A DNA stretch of 32,850 bases from an uncultured Actinomycetes bacterium (GCA_902826025.1 CADEDH010000073.1:1-32850); one strand, 5' to 3'; counted from the first letter of the stretch, positions 1 through 8,520 are shown. The notes: generated by a model from the sequence alone, not told the origin. A program made the numbers and translations.

Positions 1-1
1 A

Positions 2-325
2 TCTAACTGGCGCAACACCCCGAAAGCGGTCCCATCTAGCTGGCGGCCGACAATCGGAGTCGACCCGGACAGGCTTCGAGGAATCCAGCGTGCTGGTTCG
101 ACAGTCGTCGCCGTCGGAGCGTTCATCACTGCAGCCGAGTCGATAGGACGATCCTGCGTCGCGGCTGCCGGCCGCGACCCAGTCGAGTCAGAGGCCTTCC
201 GTGCCTTGTGGGACATCGCCCTCGGAGACCTACGTGCCGTGGGTATCGCCACAACGGTCGGAGGTGTCGCTGTCGTAACGGCGACCCTCGGCATACGGGC
301 TCTGCGCCGCACTCACGCCCCGTAG
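2..325 (+). CDS. C-terminal part of an unidentified membrane protein (5' end outside window)
   Basis: The frame is open from base 2 to a TAG at 323-325 with no internal stop, which gives about 107 residues. The start lies upstream of the window. The N-terminal two thirds of the visible part is polar. Near the end an amphipathic stretch leads into a hydrophobic segment, AVGIATTVGGVAVVTATLGI, followed by a basic tail (RALRRTH). This is the pattern of a last membrane helix with a cytoplasmic positive end. I recognise no family. It is not in an operon with the next gene, because about 370 bases without a convincing gene separate them. Confidence 0.5.
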   Translation, partial: SNWRNTPKAVPSSWRPTIGVDPDRLRGIQRAGSTVVAVGAFITAAESIGRSCVAAAGRDPVESEAFRALWDIALGDLRAVGIATTVGGVAVVTATLGIRALRRTHAP

Positions 326-660
326 CCACGACGACCCCGGCGCATGAGTCGGGTCGCGGAGGGCCCGTGGACATCTCACATCAGTGACCAGCCTCCCGAT
401 CGGCAGCCCGGGTGTGAGCGTCGGCTGGTTGGGTTTTGTTCGGATGGTGGCCGTGTGGGGGACGGGCATGCCGGTTTCCACGGAGATGATGCTGCCGAAC
501 TGGAGGAGAGATCTCCGGAGTGCATCGACACTGTGAGGGCGTCGTCCCGCCCCGCGCAGGTGATCAACGCCGCGGAAGCCGGTTGACCCGACGGCCGGCC
601 CGAAACACGATTGCACAGCGCACGGGCCGCGTCGGCGAGAGACTGTCAGATGCGGTGAAG
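326..660. other. Intergenic stretch with no recognisable gene
   Basis: Several short open frames cross this stretch on both strands. None shows a recognisable domain, a ribosome binding site or a convincing start. It may be degraded sequence. The only clear signal, the promoter and palindrome of the next gene, begins at its right edge. Confidence 0.5.
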
Positions 661-705
661 TTGCCGATCAGTCACACGACTGACTATTGTCGGTCGTGTG
701 ACTGA
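661..705 (+). promoter_or_regulatory. Leaderless promoter overlapped by a perfect 13-bp inverted repeat (probable TetR operator)
   Basis: A -35-like TTGCCG (661-666) and a -10-like TATTGT (685-690) are 18 nt apart. The GTG start of the SRPBCC gene follows the -10 by 7 nt, so transcription would begin at or next to the start codon. The arms TCAGTCACACGAC (668-680) and GTCGTGTGACTGA (693-705) are perfect reverse complements around a 12-nt centre containing the -10 box. A dimeric repressor here would block RNA polymerase. The TetR protein encoded as the second gene of this unit is the obvious candidate, giving negative autoregulation. The repeat is directly visible; the binding partner is inferred. 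Confidence 0.7.
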
Positions 706-1168
706 ATCGGTAGAGTCGCCGACCGTCGATGTCGTCGTGACCGAGGTGATCCGTCGCCCGCTCGACGTCGTGGCCGGCTATGCGTGTGATCCGTCCAACG
801 CTCCGGCCTGGTACGCCAAGATCTCCGAGGTGGACTGGAAAACACCGCCGCCACTGCGGGTCGGGTCCCAGGTCGCGTTCGTCGCCCGGTTCCTCGGCCG
901 TGACCTGCGATACACGTACGAGATCGTCGAGCACTCCCACAACTCGTTGGTGATGCGAACCGCCGAGGGCCCGTTCCCGATGGAGACCAGCTACAGGTTC
1001 GATCCGAAGCCGGACGGTGACACGCGGATGACATTGCGGAATCGGGGCAACCCGTCCGGTTTCTCGCGGCTCGTCGCCCCGTTCATGCGAACGGCGATGC
1101 GACGCGCCGTACGCAAAGACTTGACGGCCCTCAAGCATCAGCTCGAACGTGACCGTCTCAACGGTTGA
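698..1168 (+). CDS. SRPBCC-family (polyketide cyclase/dehydrase-like) protein
   Basis: This 156-residue protein has the length and pattern of the START-like SRPBCC fold: an N-terminal strand (VDVVVTEVIRRPLDVV), then a helix with the typical DPSNAPAWY motif, a central antiparallel sheet (GSQVAFVARFLGRDLRYTYEI) and a long C-terminal helix ending KDLTALKHQLERD. Such proteins bind hydrophobic ligands in a deep cavity; the ligand here is unknown. The start is GTG 698, 7 nt after a -10-like box and inside the right arm of a palindrome, so the message is probably leaderless. Its 3' end overlaps the following TetR gene by 20 bases, so the two are one transcript. Linkage to a repressor suggests it binds or handles the molecule that the regulator senses. 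Confidence 0.8.
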   Translation: MTESVESPTVDVVVTEVIRRPLDVVAGYACDPSNAPAWYAKISEVDWKTPPPLRVGSQVAFVARFLGRDLRYTYEIVEHSHNSLVMRTAEGPFPMETSYRFDPKPDGDTRMTLRNRGNPSGFSRLVAPFMRTAMRRAVRKDLTALKHQLERDRLNG

Positions 1169-1742
1169 CGCTCTGCTCGACGCAGCCGAAGCAGAGTTCG
1201 CTGCGGCCGGCATCGAGACCGGGTCACTTCGCAAGATCATGCGCGACGCGGGCGTGGACCCAGGGGCCGTCCACTATCACTTCGGCACCAGGGAGGCGCT
1301 CGGCGCCGCAGTGCTCGACCGCATCCTCGCCCCGCTCAACGCGCGCCGCCTCGAACTCCTCGGCGAGGCGACCTGCTCAGGTCCGCCGTCTGTGGCGCAG
1401 CTGATCGAAGCGCTCATCGGTCCCGACATCGAGGCTGCGCACCTGCTCCACGCTCAGTCTCCTGGACGTGCCCGCCTGATCGGCGCGATCTACACCCGTC
1501 CCAGCGACTTCGTCACTGCGACCGTCGCGAGCCACTTCGCCCCGGTCGCCGACGCATTCCGCCCGTATCTGGTTGCCGCACTCCCCGACGTTGGGTTCGA
1601 CCTCATCGCGTGGCGAATCCGCTGGTGCGTGTTCGGCACCGTTGGTGCGCTCCTTGCCGACGACACAGCAGCGTTCGATCGACCCGCCGCGGACCTCATC
1701 GCCGACCTCGTCCAAACCCTCGCCGCCTCACTCGCCGCCTGA
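1149..1742 (+). CDS. TetR/AcrR-family transcriptional regulator
   Basis: The protein has 197 residues. The N-terminal 50 residues form the TetR helix-turn-helix: LLDAAEAEFAAAGIETGSL, then KIMRDAGVDPGAVHYHFGTRE, where the recognition helix ends in the family's typical YHFGTREAL. The rest is a helical ligand-binding and dimerisation domain of normal length. The GTG start at 1149 lies inside the end of the SRPBCC gene in another frame (20-base overlap), implying translational coupling. The likely target is the 13-bp inverted repeat over the promoter of its own operon. The first DNA-binding helix starts almost at residue 5, so the protein has no N-terminal extension. Effector unknown. Confidence 0.88.
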   Translation: MTVSTVDALLDAAEAEFAAAGIETGSLRKIMRDAGVDPGAVHYHFGTREALGAAVLDRILAPLNARRLELLGEATCSGPPSVAQLIEALIGPDIEAAHLLHAQSPGRARLIGAIYTRPSDFVTATVASHFAPVADAFRPYLVAALPDVGFDLIAWRIRWCVFGTVGALLADDTAAFDRPAADLIADLVQTLAASLAA

Positions 1743-1964
1743 ACGTCGCGGTAACTCAACGACGTCGCTCTCGACAACGGATACGCCTCGGAGAACGCAT
1801 CCCTAATGCTTCAGCCCCCGGCTCCGCGATCTTGGCAGCCGCAGGTTGGGTGAGCGTGCCGGGATGATGGTTTCGGTGGTGTTGGGGGGTTCACCGACAG
1901 CGTCGTCGGCGCGGAGGCTCTGGGTTTCGCCGTTGGTCGTGCGTGGCGGGCAGGCTGCCGCGTT

Positions 1965-4553
1965 CTATTCGGATGCTATCGCGTCGAGCATGTCGGCTCG
2001 TGAGCCCTTCCATGCCGGCCACGCTGAGGCGGCCGCACCGGCGATGACGCCGGAGACGGCGAGGATGGCCATCGACTGCCAGGGGATCAGCAGGTTGAGT
2101 CCTTCGTTGCCGCCGAGGAGGGCGATGAGCGAAGCAGCCGCGCCGAGGCCGAGTCCAATCCCGAGGAGGCAGCCATGGACGGCGAGCAGCACGGACTCGA
2201 CCCGGATGATGCTGCGGACTTGTTGGGCGGTGGTACCGATCGCTCGCATGACGCCGATCTCGCGACGGCGTTCGTTGATCGACATCATGGACGTGTTCGC
2301 TATGCCGACGAGTGAGATGAGCAATGCTACGCCGAGGAGGGCGTAGACGAAGTTCCGGAAGTCGTTGGATCCGCTCGATACGCTGTCGACGTACTCGGTC
2401 TTCGTGAGGACCTGCACGGCGCCGGCTTGGCGTGCGGCTGCTTCGAGGGTGTCGTTCGTTGACGTGGTCTGGTCGGTGGTGGCGAGGACGGTGACGGTGG
2501 TGGTGTCGAGATCAGGCGCGGTCGCCCGGTCGATGATGTATTGAGGGCTCTCGTCGGGTGTTGGGATGGCTCGAGTGAACACCGCGGACACGGTCAGGGT
2601 GGCCGTGTCACCGTCGGTGAAGGCGACTGTCACGGTGTCACCGATGCTCAGCTCGGCCGCCTCGCTGACCGCGATGTCACCGTCGCTGAGTTCGGCGATC
2701 GAACCGGCGGTGGTGTCGGCGTCATAGAGTTCAGCAAAGCTGGCGGGGTCGACGAGGCCGATCAGGTTGGGTTTGTCGTCGACGCTGCCGGTCGCGAGGT
2801 CGAGCGAGGTGCTGGCGACTACGCCCTGGGTATCGGCGACGGCGGTGACGAGGTCGTCGGGAAGGGCGAGAGTGGTTCCGCCCGGGCCGCCGGTCGCGAC
2901 GGGTGTCAGGACGGTGTCGGCGTTGAGGCCGGCTTCGATGTCGTCAGCGACACCGCCACTGAACGATGCGGCGATCGCGGTGAACATAACCATGAGCCCC
3001 AGTCCGAGACTGAGCGAGAACGATGTCGAGGCGCTGCGTCGCGGGTTGCGGGACAGGTTTACCTTGGCAATCCGACCCGGTTCGCCACCGATCCGGGCTG
3101 CCAACCATCCGAGGGTCTTGGATGTGAAGGTGACGAGCAGCGGTCCGGCGACGATGAGGGCCAGTAAGCCGGCGCCGGTCGCGGTGAGCCCGTACGTGCC
3201 AGAACCGGTGGCGAACGCAGCCACCGCCACGGTGACGGTGACCGCGAGCAGGAGATAGGAAGCGATGCTGCGGGTTCGGGACTCACGAGAGGAGTCGACT
3301 GCTTGGTCGCGTAGAGCTTCCATCGGAGCTACCGATGCGGCGCGTCGGGCCGGCATGAGAGCGGACAGGATCGTCACGGCGACGCCAATCGCGAACGGGA
3401 TCATGAGCGATGTGAGCGAATAGGTCGGTGATGTCGACAGGAACGACAGTCCGATCGCGCGGAACAGGGCGACCATACCGCGGTAGAGCACGAGTCCCGC
3501 GGCGACGCCGAGAGTGGAGGCGATGACCCCGATGAGGGCGGCTTCCCCGAGCACGGAGCGCAGGATCTGGCTCCGTCTGGCTCCGATCGATCGCAGCATG
3601 GCGATCTCCTTGGTCCGTTGAGCGACGGAGATGACGAAGGTGTTGTAGATGATCGTCGTCCCTGCGATCAGCGCGATCACGGCGAAGAAGGTGAGGAAGG
3701 TCGAGATGAAGCTGGTCTGTTGGATGGCGTCGCGTTGGAGCTCGGTGACGTAGTCGGCTCCGCCGGTCACGATCGTCTGCGCGTCGTCGGCTAGGGCTGT
3801 CTCGATGTCGGCTGTGGAAGCGGCGCTGTCGTCGAAGGCGACCACGATGCGGTTGAGCAGCGCCGGGTCGAGGAGGTTCGTGTCATGGGACACGAACACA
3901 AGCGCAGACGTCGGCGAGCCGGCGACGGCGGCGAAGTCGGCGATGCCGGTCACGGTCGCTGTGATGGCGGCACGGTCGGTCGCGACGCCGAGCGAGTCGC
4001 CGATGGCCAATCCTTCGGCGCTGGCGAGTCGGCGTTCGATCACGACCTCGGTCGGATCCTGGGGTGGGCGGCCATCGACGAGGTGGTGGGTGTTGAGGGC
4101 GGGGTCTGTGACCCAGGTCTCGACGCGGGTTCTGAGACCGGAGGCGACGATGATGTCACCGTCGGATGTGGTGAGGGTTGCCGGTGTCGAGGAGATACCC
4201 ACGAGGGTTGCGTCGGGTGCGGCGGCCGCGGCTTGGTCGAGCGTGTCGGTGCGGAGTTCGTACCGGGGTGTCTGAGTGCCGGGACCGCCGTCGAGCTCTC
4301 CGTCGAACTCGCGGCCGCGGATCACCGACTCGATGCCAGCGTTCGCGGCGGCGATGTCGCGCTCAGCGGTTCCCCGAAGGCTTGTCGTAAGGAGGAGCAC
4401 CGACGCGAAGAACGCGACGCTCATCGCAACAGCGACTGCGGTGAGCGCGAACCGGCCACGGTTGCGGAGTAAGCCTTTGACGGTGACGGTGCGCATCGTC
4501 ACGTTCGGCACGACCGACCCGTTTCTGGTGGGCGATGACGCCGTGGTGCTCAT
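1965..4553 (-). CDS. FtsX/MacB-type ABC transporter permease, double FtsX domain
   Basis: This 862-residue membrane protein has the layout of large actinobacterial FtsX-type permeases. There is a first helix at about residues 32-57, a long extracytoplasmic domain, a three-helix FtsX unit at about 285-415 including EIAMLRSIGARRSQILRSV, further helices, a second extracytoplasmic domain, and a second FtsX unit at the C-terminus with EIGVMRAIGTTAQQVRSII. These two short cytoplasmic motifs contact the ATPase. The family works in mechanotransmission or in export of lipids, lipoproteins and antimicrobial compounds rather than import. The ATG overlaps the stop of the ATPase gene by 4 bases (4550-4553, ATGA), so both subunits are made together. 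The neighbouring two-component genes suggest drug- or envelope-stress-induced export; this is inference. Confidence 0.92.
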   Translation of the reverse strand: MSTTASSPTRNGSVVPNVTMRTVTVKGLLRNRGRFALTAVAVAMSVAFFASVLLLTTSLRGTAERDIAAANAGIESVIRGREFDGELDGGPGTQTPRYELRTDTLDQAAAAAPDATLVGISSTPATLTTSDGDIIVASGLRTRVETWVTDPALNTHHLVDGRPPQDPTEVVIERRLASAEGLAIGDSLGVATDRAAITATVTGIADFAAVAGSPTSALVFVSHDTNLLDPALLNRIVVAFDDSAASTADIETALADDAQTIVTGGADYVTELQRDAIQQTSFISTFLTFFAVIALIAGTTIIYNTFVISVAQRTKEIAMLRSIGARRSQILRSVLGEAALIGVIASTLGVAAGLVLYRGMVALFRAIGLSFLSTSPTYSLTSLMIPFAIGVAVTILSALMPARRAASVAPMEALRDQAVDSSRESRTRSIASYLLLAVTVTVAVAAFATGSGTYGLTATGAGLLALIVAGPLLVTFTSKTLGWLAARIGGEPGRIAKVNLSRNPRRSASTSFSLSLGLGLMVMFTAIAASFSGGVADDIEAGLNADTVLTPVATGGPGGTTLALPDDLVTAVADTQGVVASTSLDLATGSVDDKPNLIGLVDPASFAELYDADTTAGSIAELSDGDIAVSEAAELSIGDTVTVAFTDGDTATLTVSAVFTRAIPTPDESPQYIIDRATAPDLDTTTVTVLATTDQTTSTNDTLEAAARQAGAVQVLTKTEYVDSVSSGSNDFRNFVYALLGVALLISLVGIANTSMMSINERRREIGVMRAIGTTAQQVRSIIRVESVLLAVHGCLLGIGLGLGAAASLIALLGGNEGLNLLIPWQSMAILAVSGVIAGAAASAWPAWKGSRADMLDAIASE

Positions 4554-5323
4554 CGTGTGATCGCCTTCATGAGGTCATACACGCGGTCAGCGGTCGGAGC
4601 GAGCATCTCGTCGACGACTTGGCCGTCCTTGACGAAGATAACCCGATCGGCGTACGCGGCGGCCGAAGGGTCGTGGGTCACCATCGCGATGGTTTGACCA
4701 GTGGCGCGGACGGTGTGTTGCATGAAACTGAGGATCTCGGCGCCGGTCTGTGAGTCGAGGTTGCCGGTCGGCTCGTCGCCGAAGATGATGGCGGGACGGC
4801 TGACGAGTGCGCGGGCGACGGCGACGCGCTGTTGCTGCCCGCCTGACAGCTCAGATGGGCGGTGGTCGAGCCGGGAGCGGATGCCGAGCACGTCGACCAC
4901 CCGGTCGAAGGTGCCGGTGTCCACGGCGTTGCCGCCGATCGTTACCGGCAACACGATGTTCTCCGCCGCGGTGAGTGCGGGGAGGAGGTTGAACGACTGG
5001 AAGATGAAGCCGACCTTCTCTCGTCGCAACAAGGTGAGATCACGGTCCGACAGCGATTCGAGGTCGGTGCCAGCGATCGTCGCTGTGCCGCTCGTGAGTC
5101 GGTCGAGACCTGCCGCGCAGTGCATCAAGGTCGACTTTCCCGAACCGCTCGGCCCCATGATTGCGGTGAAGCGCCCGGACTCGAACGACACGGTGACGTC
5201 GTCGAGTGCACGGACTTCGCTGTCCCCGCTGCCGTAGATCTTGCTGGCGTTGCGGACAGCGGCGGCGGCGGGGGCCGTGGGTGTAGATGTGCACGCGGTG
5301 GCGAGTCGGTCGACCGGGATCAT
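4550..5323 (-). CDS. ABC transporter ATP-binding protein (MacB/LolD type)
   Basis: This is the ATPase partner of the FtsX permease. All motifs are present: Walker A GPSGSGKST, Q-loop IFQSFNLLPALTAAENI, signature LSGGQQQRVAVARAL, Walker B IIFGDEPTGNLD and H-loop MVTHDPSAA. The FNLLP and GNLDSQTG variants are typical of MacB/LolD ATPases. From ATG 5323 the protein is 257 residues. An ATG at 5365 would add 14 residues (Cys-rich, not family-like). I prefer 5323 because the upstream 34-bp regulatory element then lies 57 nt from the start, against 59 nt for the same element before mmpL. The gene is divergent from histidine kinase 1 and translationally coupled to the permease. Confidence 0.9.
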   Translation of the reverse strand: MIPVDRLATACTSTPTAPAAAAVRNASKIYGSGDSEVRALDDVTVSFESGRFTAIMGPSGSGKSTLMHCAAGLDRLTSGTATIAGTDLESLSDRDLTLLRREKVGFIFQSFNLLPALTAAENIVLPVTIGGNAVDTGTFDRVVDVLGIRSRLDHRPSELSGGQQQRVAVARALVSRPAIIFGDEPTGNLDSQTGAEILSFMQHTVRATGQTIAMVTHDPSAAAYADRVIFVKDGQVVDEMLAPTADRVYDLMKAITR

Positions 5324-5380
5324 GTCACTACAGTCGGCCCCGCAGGACCGGGCTGCATCGGGCATCGGTCGCTGGTAGGC

Positions 5381-5414
5381 GAACTTTGGTCGGTTCTGCG
5401 TGGAACCAAAGTCG
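5381..5414 (-). promoter_or_regulatory. 34-bp regulatory element, copy 1 (ABC exporter / kinase 1 divergent region)
   Basis: Read on the minus strand the element is CG, ACTTTGGT, eight variable bases, GAACCGACCAA, A, GTT. ACTTTGGT and its reverse complement ACCAAAGT (5383-5390 and 5405-5412 on the plus strand) form a dyad. The same arrangement with the same spacing recurs at 8521-8554. It sits between the divergent ABC ATPase and kinase 1 genes, so it could act on both. Dyad symmetry and the adjacent NarL-type regulator gene make that regulator the most likely binder. This is inference. Confidence 0.65.
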
Positions 5415-5456
5415 TAGATGCCTCAACAGGGCGGTCGGCAGCGGTTCGCGGGTACG

Positions 5457-5462
5457 TAGGCT
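5457..5462 (+). promoter_or_regulatory. -10 box of a leaderless promoter for kinase 1
   Basis: TAGGCT lies 6 nt before the ATG of kinase 1, the distance expected if transcription starts on the start codon. No ribosome binding site is visible. No good -35 is seen, which fits a promoter needing an activator. Confidence 0.5.
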
Positions 5463-5468
5463 GTTCCG

Positions 5469-6641
5469 ATGCCGCCCGACGCCGATTTCCGACCGGCGAT
5501 CACTCGTAACGGTCGCGTCGCTCGACTCGCGTTCGTGGTAGCGGTCGGCGTGCTGGTCGGGTTTGGTGCCTACCAGCGTGGCGCATTCGACGATCGGCGG
5601 TGGTTGCTTGCCGTCGACCTGGTGGCCGGGGCTGTCGCGTGGATCGCAGTCGGGTTCCGGCGGCGGTGGCCCCTTCCGGTGGCTGTGGGGTCATCGGTGT
5701 TGACAGCGGTGTCGGCGACTGCGACCGGGCCGGCTGCGTTGGCGATGATGTCGTTGGCGACGGGTCTGAACACCAGACGGATACTGATCGCGGCGCTTGT
5801 CAACGTGGCGGCGGCGATCGTGAACACGACGGTGGTGCTCGGCGGCGACCTATCCGAGCCGGATGAACTGGTCGGCGTGTTGGTTCCATTGGCCGCGATG
5901 ATCGGCTGGGGTATGTACGTGGGCGTCCACCGTGACCTGGTGGGCAACCTTCGGCTCCGAGCGGAGCGGGCCGAAGCCGAGCAAGAGTTTCATGCGCGGG
6001 AGGCCCGCGCGACCGAACGGACGCGAATCGCGCGTGAGATGCACGACGTCGTCGCCCACCGGATCTCGCAGGTGTCGATGCGTGCGGGAGCTCTGGCTTT
6101 CCGCAGCGATCTACCCGCCGATGAGATGCGTGTCGAGTCCGAAGTGATCCGAGACGCCGCGAACGAAGCCTTGCGCGAGCTTCGATCGGTCTTGCACGTT
6201 TTGCGAGACCCCGCGAGTGGTGAGCTCGTCGATCCACCCCAGCCGACCTACGCCGACATTGCTCGGCTCATCGACGGAGCACGTACCGCCGGCACCGAGG
6301 TCACCTTTGTCGACAGTGTCACCGAGCCGGTCTCCAACGAAACCGGTCGAACCATCTACCGCGTCGTGCAGGAAGGCGTCACGAACGCCCGCAAACATGC
6401 GCCGCGAGCGGTGATCTCGGTCGAGATCGACAACGCCCCTGATCACGAGTCTGAGATGGTCGTGGTGTGCATTGTGAACGACCTGGTGGACGCAGCCTCG
6501 GCGCCTCCAGGCTCGGGGCTTGGCTTGCTGGGAATCAGCGAGCGGGTCGCGCTCGCCGGTGGACGCTTCGAGCACGGCGAGGTCGACGGACAGTTCGTCC
6601 TGCGTGCCTGGCTGCAGCGCACGCCCGCCAGTCTCCGCTGA
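5469..6641 (+). CDS. Sensor histidine kinase 1 (HisKA_3 / NarL-partner family)
   Basis: This 390-residue membrane sensor kinase has about five or six hydrophobic helices in residues 17-165 and no large extracytoplasmic domain. A coiled linker (RLRAERAEAEQEFHAREA) follows, then the HisKA_3 dimerisation domain with the phospho-acceptor H192 in REMHDVVAHRISQ. The ATPase domain has an N-box-like VVQEGVTNARKHAP and a G-box GSGLGLLGISERV. A sensor buried in the membrane suits detection of lipophilic compounds or membrane stress. It is a paralogue of the second kinase at 7307-8449, sharing exact blocks such as ERTRIAREMHDVVAH, EMRVESEVIRD and ALRELRSVLH. Its stop abuts the stop of the convergent regulator gene with no bases between (TGATCA). 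Confidence 0.93.
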   Translation: MPPDADFRPAITRNGRVARLAFVVAVGVLVGFGAYQRGAFDDRRWLLAVDLVAGAVAWIAVGFRRRWPLPVAVGSSVLTAVSATATGPAALAMMSLATGLNTRRILIAALVNVAAAIVNTTVVLGGDLSEPDELVGVLVPLAAMIGWGMYVGVHRDLVGNLRLRAERAEAEQEFHAREARATERTRIAREMHDVVAHRISQVSMRAGALAFRSDLPADEMRVESEVIRDAANEALRELRSVLHVLRDPASGELVDPPQPTYADIARLIDGARTAGTEVTFVDSVTEPVSNETGRTIYRVVQEGVTNARKHAPRAVISVEIDNAPDHESEMVVVCIVNDLVDAASAPPGSGLGLLGISERVALAGGRFEHGEVDGQFVLRAWLQRTPASLR

Positions 6642-7310
6642 TCACACCAGTCCTGCGTCATGAACCTCGATCGCGACCTGGACGCGGTTGCTCGCGCCCA
6701 GTTTGTCGAGCACTCGGGAGACATGGGCCTTGACCGTCGCAACGGACATGTACAACTCGGCGGAGATGTCGGCATTCGACAAACCACGCCCGATTGCTAC
6801 CGCCACCTCGAGCTCACGTTCGGTCAATGCTTCGAGTCGCTCCGCGGCCGGGTTCGGAATGTCGTCGACCCTGGTCCCGCGGACGTGGTCGACGACGGTT
6901 CGGGCGACCGACGGTGACAACATCGTGTCTCCGTCGGCGACAGCACGGATCGCTGCGACCAGTTCACCCGGTGGCGTGTCTTTGACCATGAAACCGTCGG
7001 CGCCGGCCGCCAGCGCATCGAGGACATGATCGTCGGTGTCGAACGTCGTCAGCATCAGAATCCGGGGCGGATGTGGTCGACCGACGATGGCCTTCACGGC
7101 GTCGATGCCGTTCATGCGGGGCATGCGGACGTCCATCAACACGACGTCGGGGCGGGTTTCGCCGACCGCGTCCGCCGCTTCGTCGCCGTCAGTGGCTTCG
7201 CCGACCACCATCAGTTCGGGCGACCCGCCGAGCATGAGCGTCAACGCCGAACGGACCAGTGCGTCGTCGTCGACGACTAACACCCGGATCGGCGATGGCT
7301 GGGTCGTCAT
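6642..7310 (-). CDS. NarL/FixJ-family response regulator
   Basis: The protein has 222 residues from ATG 7310. The receiver domain is complete: acidic pocket VVDDD (14-16), phospho-acceptor D60 in VVLMDVRMPRMNG, a switch Thr in LMLTTFD, and Lys in MVKDTPPGE. The C-terminal LuxR-type helix-turn-helix reads LTERELEVAVAIGRGLSNAD and then YMSVATVKAHVSRVL. The chosen ATG overlaps the stop of kinase 2 by 4 bases (7307-7310, ATGA), so kinase 2 and the regulator are coupled; a GTG at 7328 would add six residues. It is the only response regulator in the window and lies between two paralogous kinases. It probably binds the 34-bp elements at 5381 and 8521. Confidence 0.94.
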   Translation of the reverse strand: MTTQPSPIRVLVVDDDALVRSALTLMLGGSPELMVVGEATDGDEAADAVGETRPDVVLMDVRMPRMNGIDAVKAIVGRPHPPRILMLTTFDTDDHVLDALAAGADGFMVKDTPPGELVAAIRAVADGDTMLSPSVARTVVDHVRGTRVDDIPNPAAERLEALTERELEVAVAIGRGLSNADISAELYMSVATVKAHVSRVLDKLGASNRVQVAIEVHDAGLV

Positions 7311-8449
7311 GGCGTCCACGGTAACCACGCACGGATGGTGAACGTGTCGGGCGAGGTGATCTGTTCGAAACGGCCGCCGGCGAGGTCGACGCGCTCGGCG
7401 ACGCCGACCAGACCGAACCCCGATCCCGGAGGCTCACAGCGGCTGGCGTCGACCCGGTTCGAGACCAGGACTTCCACGCCGTCTCCGGTATCGCCGAGCT
7501 GGATGTGCACGACCGAGTGGGGCGCATGCTTGGCGGCGTTCGTCAGCGCCTCCTGCACGACTCGGTACACAGTGCGGCCGATCTCGGGCGGTAGGGCCGC
7601 GTCGACGGCGCTGGCGTAGTCGACTCGTTGGCCGGAGGCCTTGGCCTGTGCGATAAGGGCGGGCACGTCGAGCAGTGTCGGTTGTGGCGCCTCGACCAGT
7701 GTGTTCGTGCGGGGGTCGCGCAGAATGTGCAACACCGAGCGGAGCTCGCGCAGGGCCTGGTTGGCGGTGTCGCGAATCACTTCCGACTCGACGCGCATCT
7801 CTTCGGCGGGTAGGTCCCTTCGGAAGGCAATCGCGCCAGCTCGCATCGAGACCTGCGATATGTGATGGGCGACGACGTCGTGCATCTCCCGAGCGATCCG
7901 GGTTCGTTCGGCGGTTCGAGCCTCGTCGGCCCGCCGCCGCTGAGCGGCTTCTGAGCGCTCGGCTCGTCGCCGCAGCGCGCCCACGAGCTCGCGCCGCGAT
8001 CCGACATAGAGGCCCCAGCCGACCATCGCCGCCGACAGCACCACCGCGCCGGCGGTCTGATTCCACCAGCCGTCATGCGGCGATGGCGCGACCCCGGCGA
8101 GAACGCCGGCACTGACGACGCTGACCGCTGACGCTGCAATGATGCGATGGCGATCCCTGCCGATGGCGAGCGACGCGAGCGCCAGGGCAGCGGGGCCGGT
8201 AGCGAGCGCGGAGACCGCACCCAGCACACTCGTGCCGACGCTGACCACCAACGGTCGGCGACGCCGGAACGTCACCAGGGCGAACGCCGCTGCCCCGAGT
8301 GGAACGTCGAACGCGACGGCGCGAGTCGCGGTCCAATCGAACTCGCCGGTGGTGTGCGCCAACGAGGCGACGCTCAACAGCACCATCGCCACCACCGGCG
8401 CGAGCGTGTTCCATCGCACAGCACCCAGGCGATCAAGCGGACACGTCAT
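7307..8449 (-). CDS. Sensor histidine kinase 2 (HisKA_3 / NarL-partner family)
   Basis: This 380-residue paralogue of kinase 1 has the same architecture: an N-terminal block of membrane helices (about residues 12-160), an R/E/A-rich coiled linker, HisKA_3 with H190 in REMHDVVAHHISQ, then an ATPase domain with VVQEALTNAAKHAP and GSGFGLVGVAERV. The catalytic parts are strongly conserved between the two kinases while the membrane sensor parts differ more, as expected if they sense different signals but phosphorylate the same regulator. It is co-transcribed with that regulator through a 4-base overlap and divergent from mmpL. The ATG at 8449 has a -10-like TATGTT 8 nt upstream and no clear ribosome binding site. 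Confidence 0.93.
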   Translation of the reverse strand: MTCPLDRLGAVRWNTLAPVVAMVLLSVASLAHTTGEFDWTATRAVAFDVPLGAAAFALVTFRRRRPLVVSVGTSVLGAVSALATGPAALALASLAIGRDRHRIIAASAVSVVSAGVLAGVAPSPHDGWWNQTAGAVVLSAAMVGWGLYVGSRRELVGALRRRAERSEAAQRRRADEARTAERTRIAREMHDVVAHHISQVSMRAGAIAFRRDLPAEEMRVESEVIRDTANQALRELRSVLHILRDPRTNTLVEAPQPTLLDVPALIAQAKASGQRVDYASAVDAALPPEIGRTVYRVVQEALTNAAKHAPHSVVHIQLGDTGDGVEVLVSNRVDASRCEPPGSGFGLVGVAERVDLAGGRFEQITSPDTFTIRAWLPWTP

Positions 8450-8457
8450 ACCTCGAC

Positions 8458-8463
8458 AACATA
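8458..8463 (-). promoter_or_regulatory. -10 box of a probable leaderless promoter for kinase 2 and regulator
   Basis: On the minus strand TATGTT lies 8 nt before the ATG of kinase 2. The 34-bp element is about 57 bases further upstream, so kinase 2 and the regulator may share autoregulation with mmpL. Confidence 0.4.
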
Positions 8464-8520
8464 CGAATCGACCTCAACATGCGCATCGGTCAGAGGTCGC
8501 CGCTGCGCGGCCTGCGTCTA

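Noticed and set aside
230..616. Minus-strand frame of 128 codons at the left edge
   Set aside because: Overlaps the real plus-strand C-terminal gene in part and shows no start signal or domain.
1873..1897. Hairpin TCGGTG/CACCGA between the convergent TetR and FtsX genes
   Set aside because: Only 6 bp with a 13-nt loop and no T run; too weak to call a terminator.
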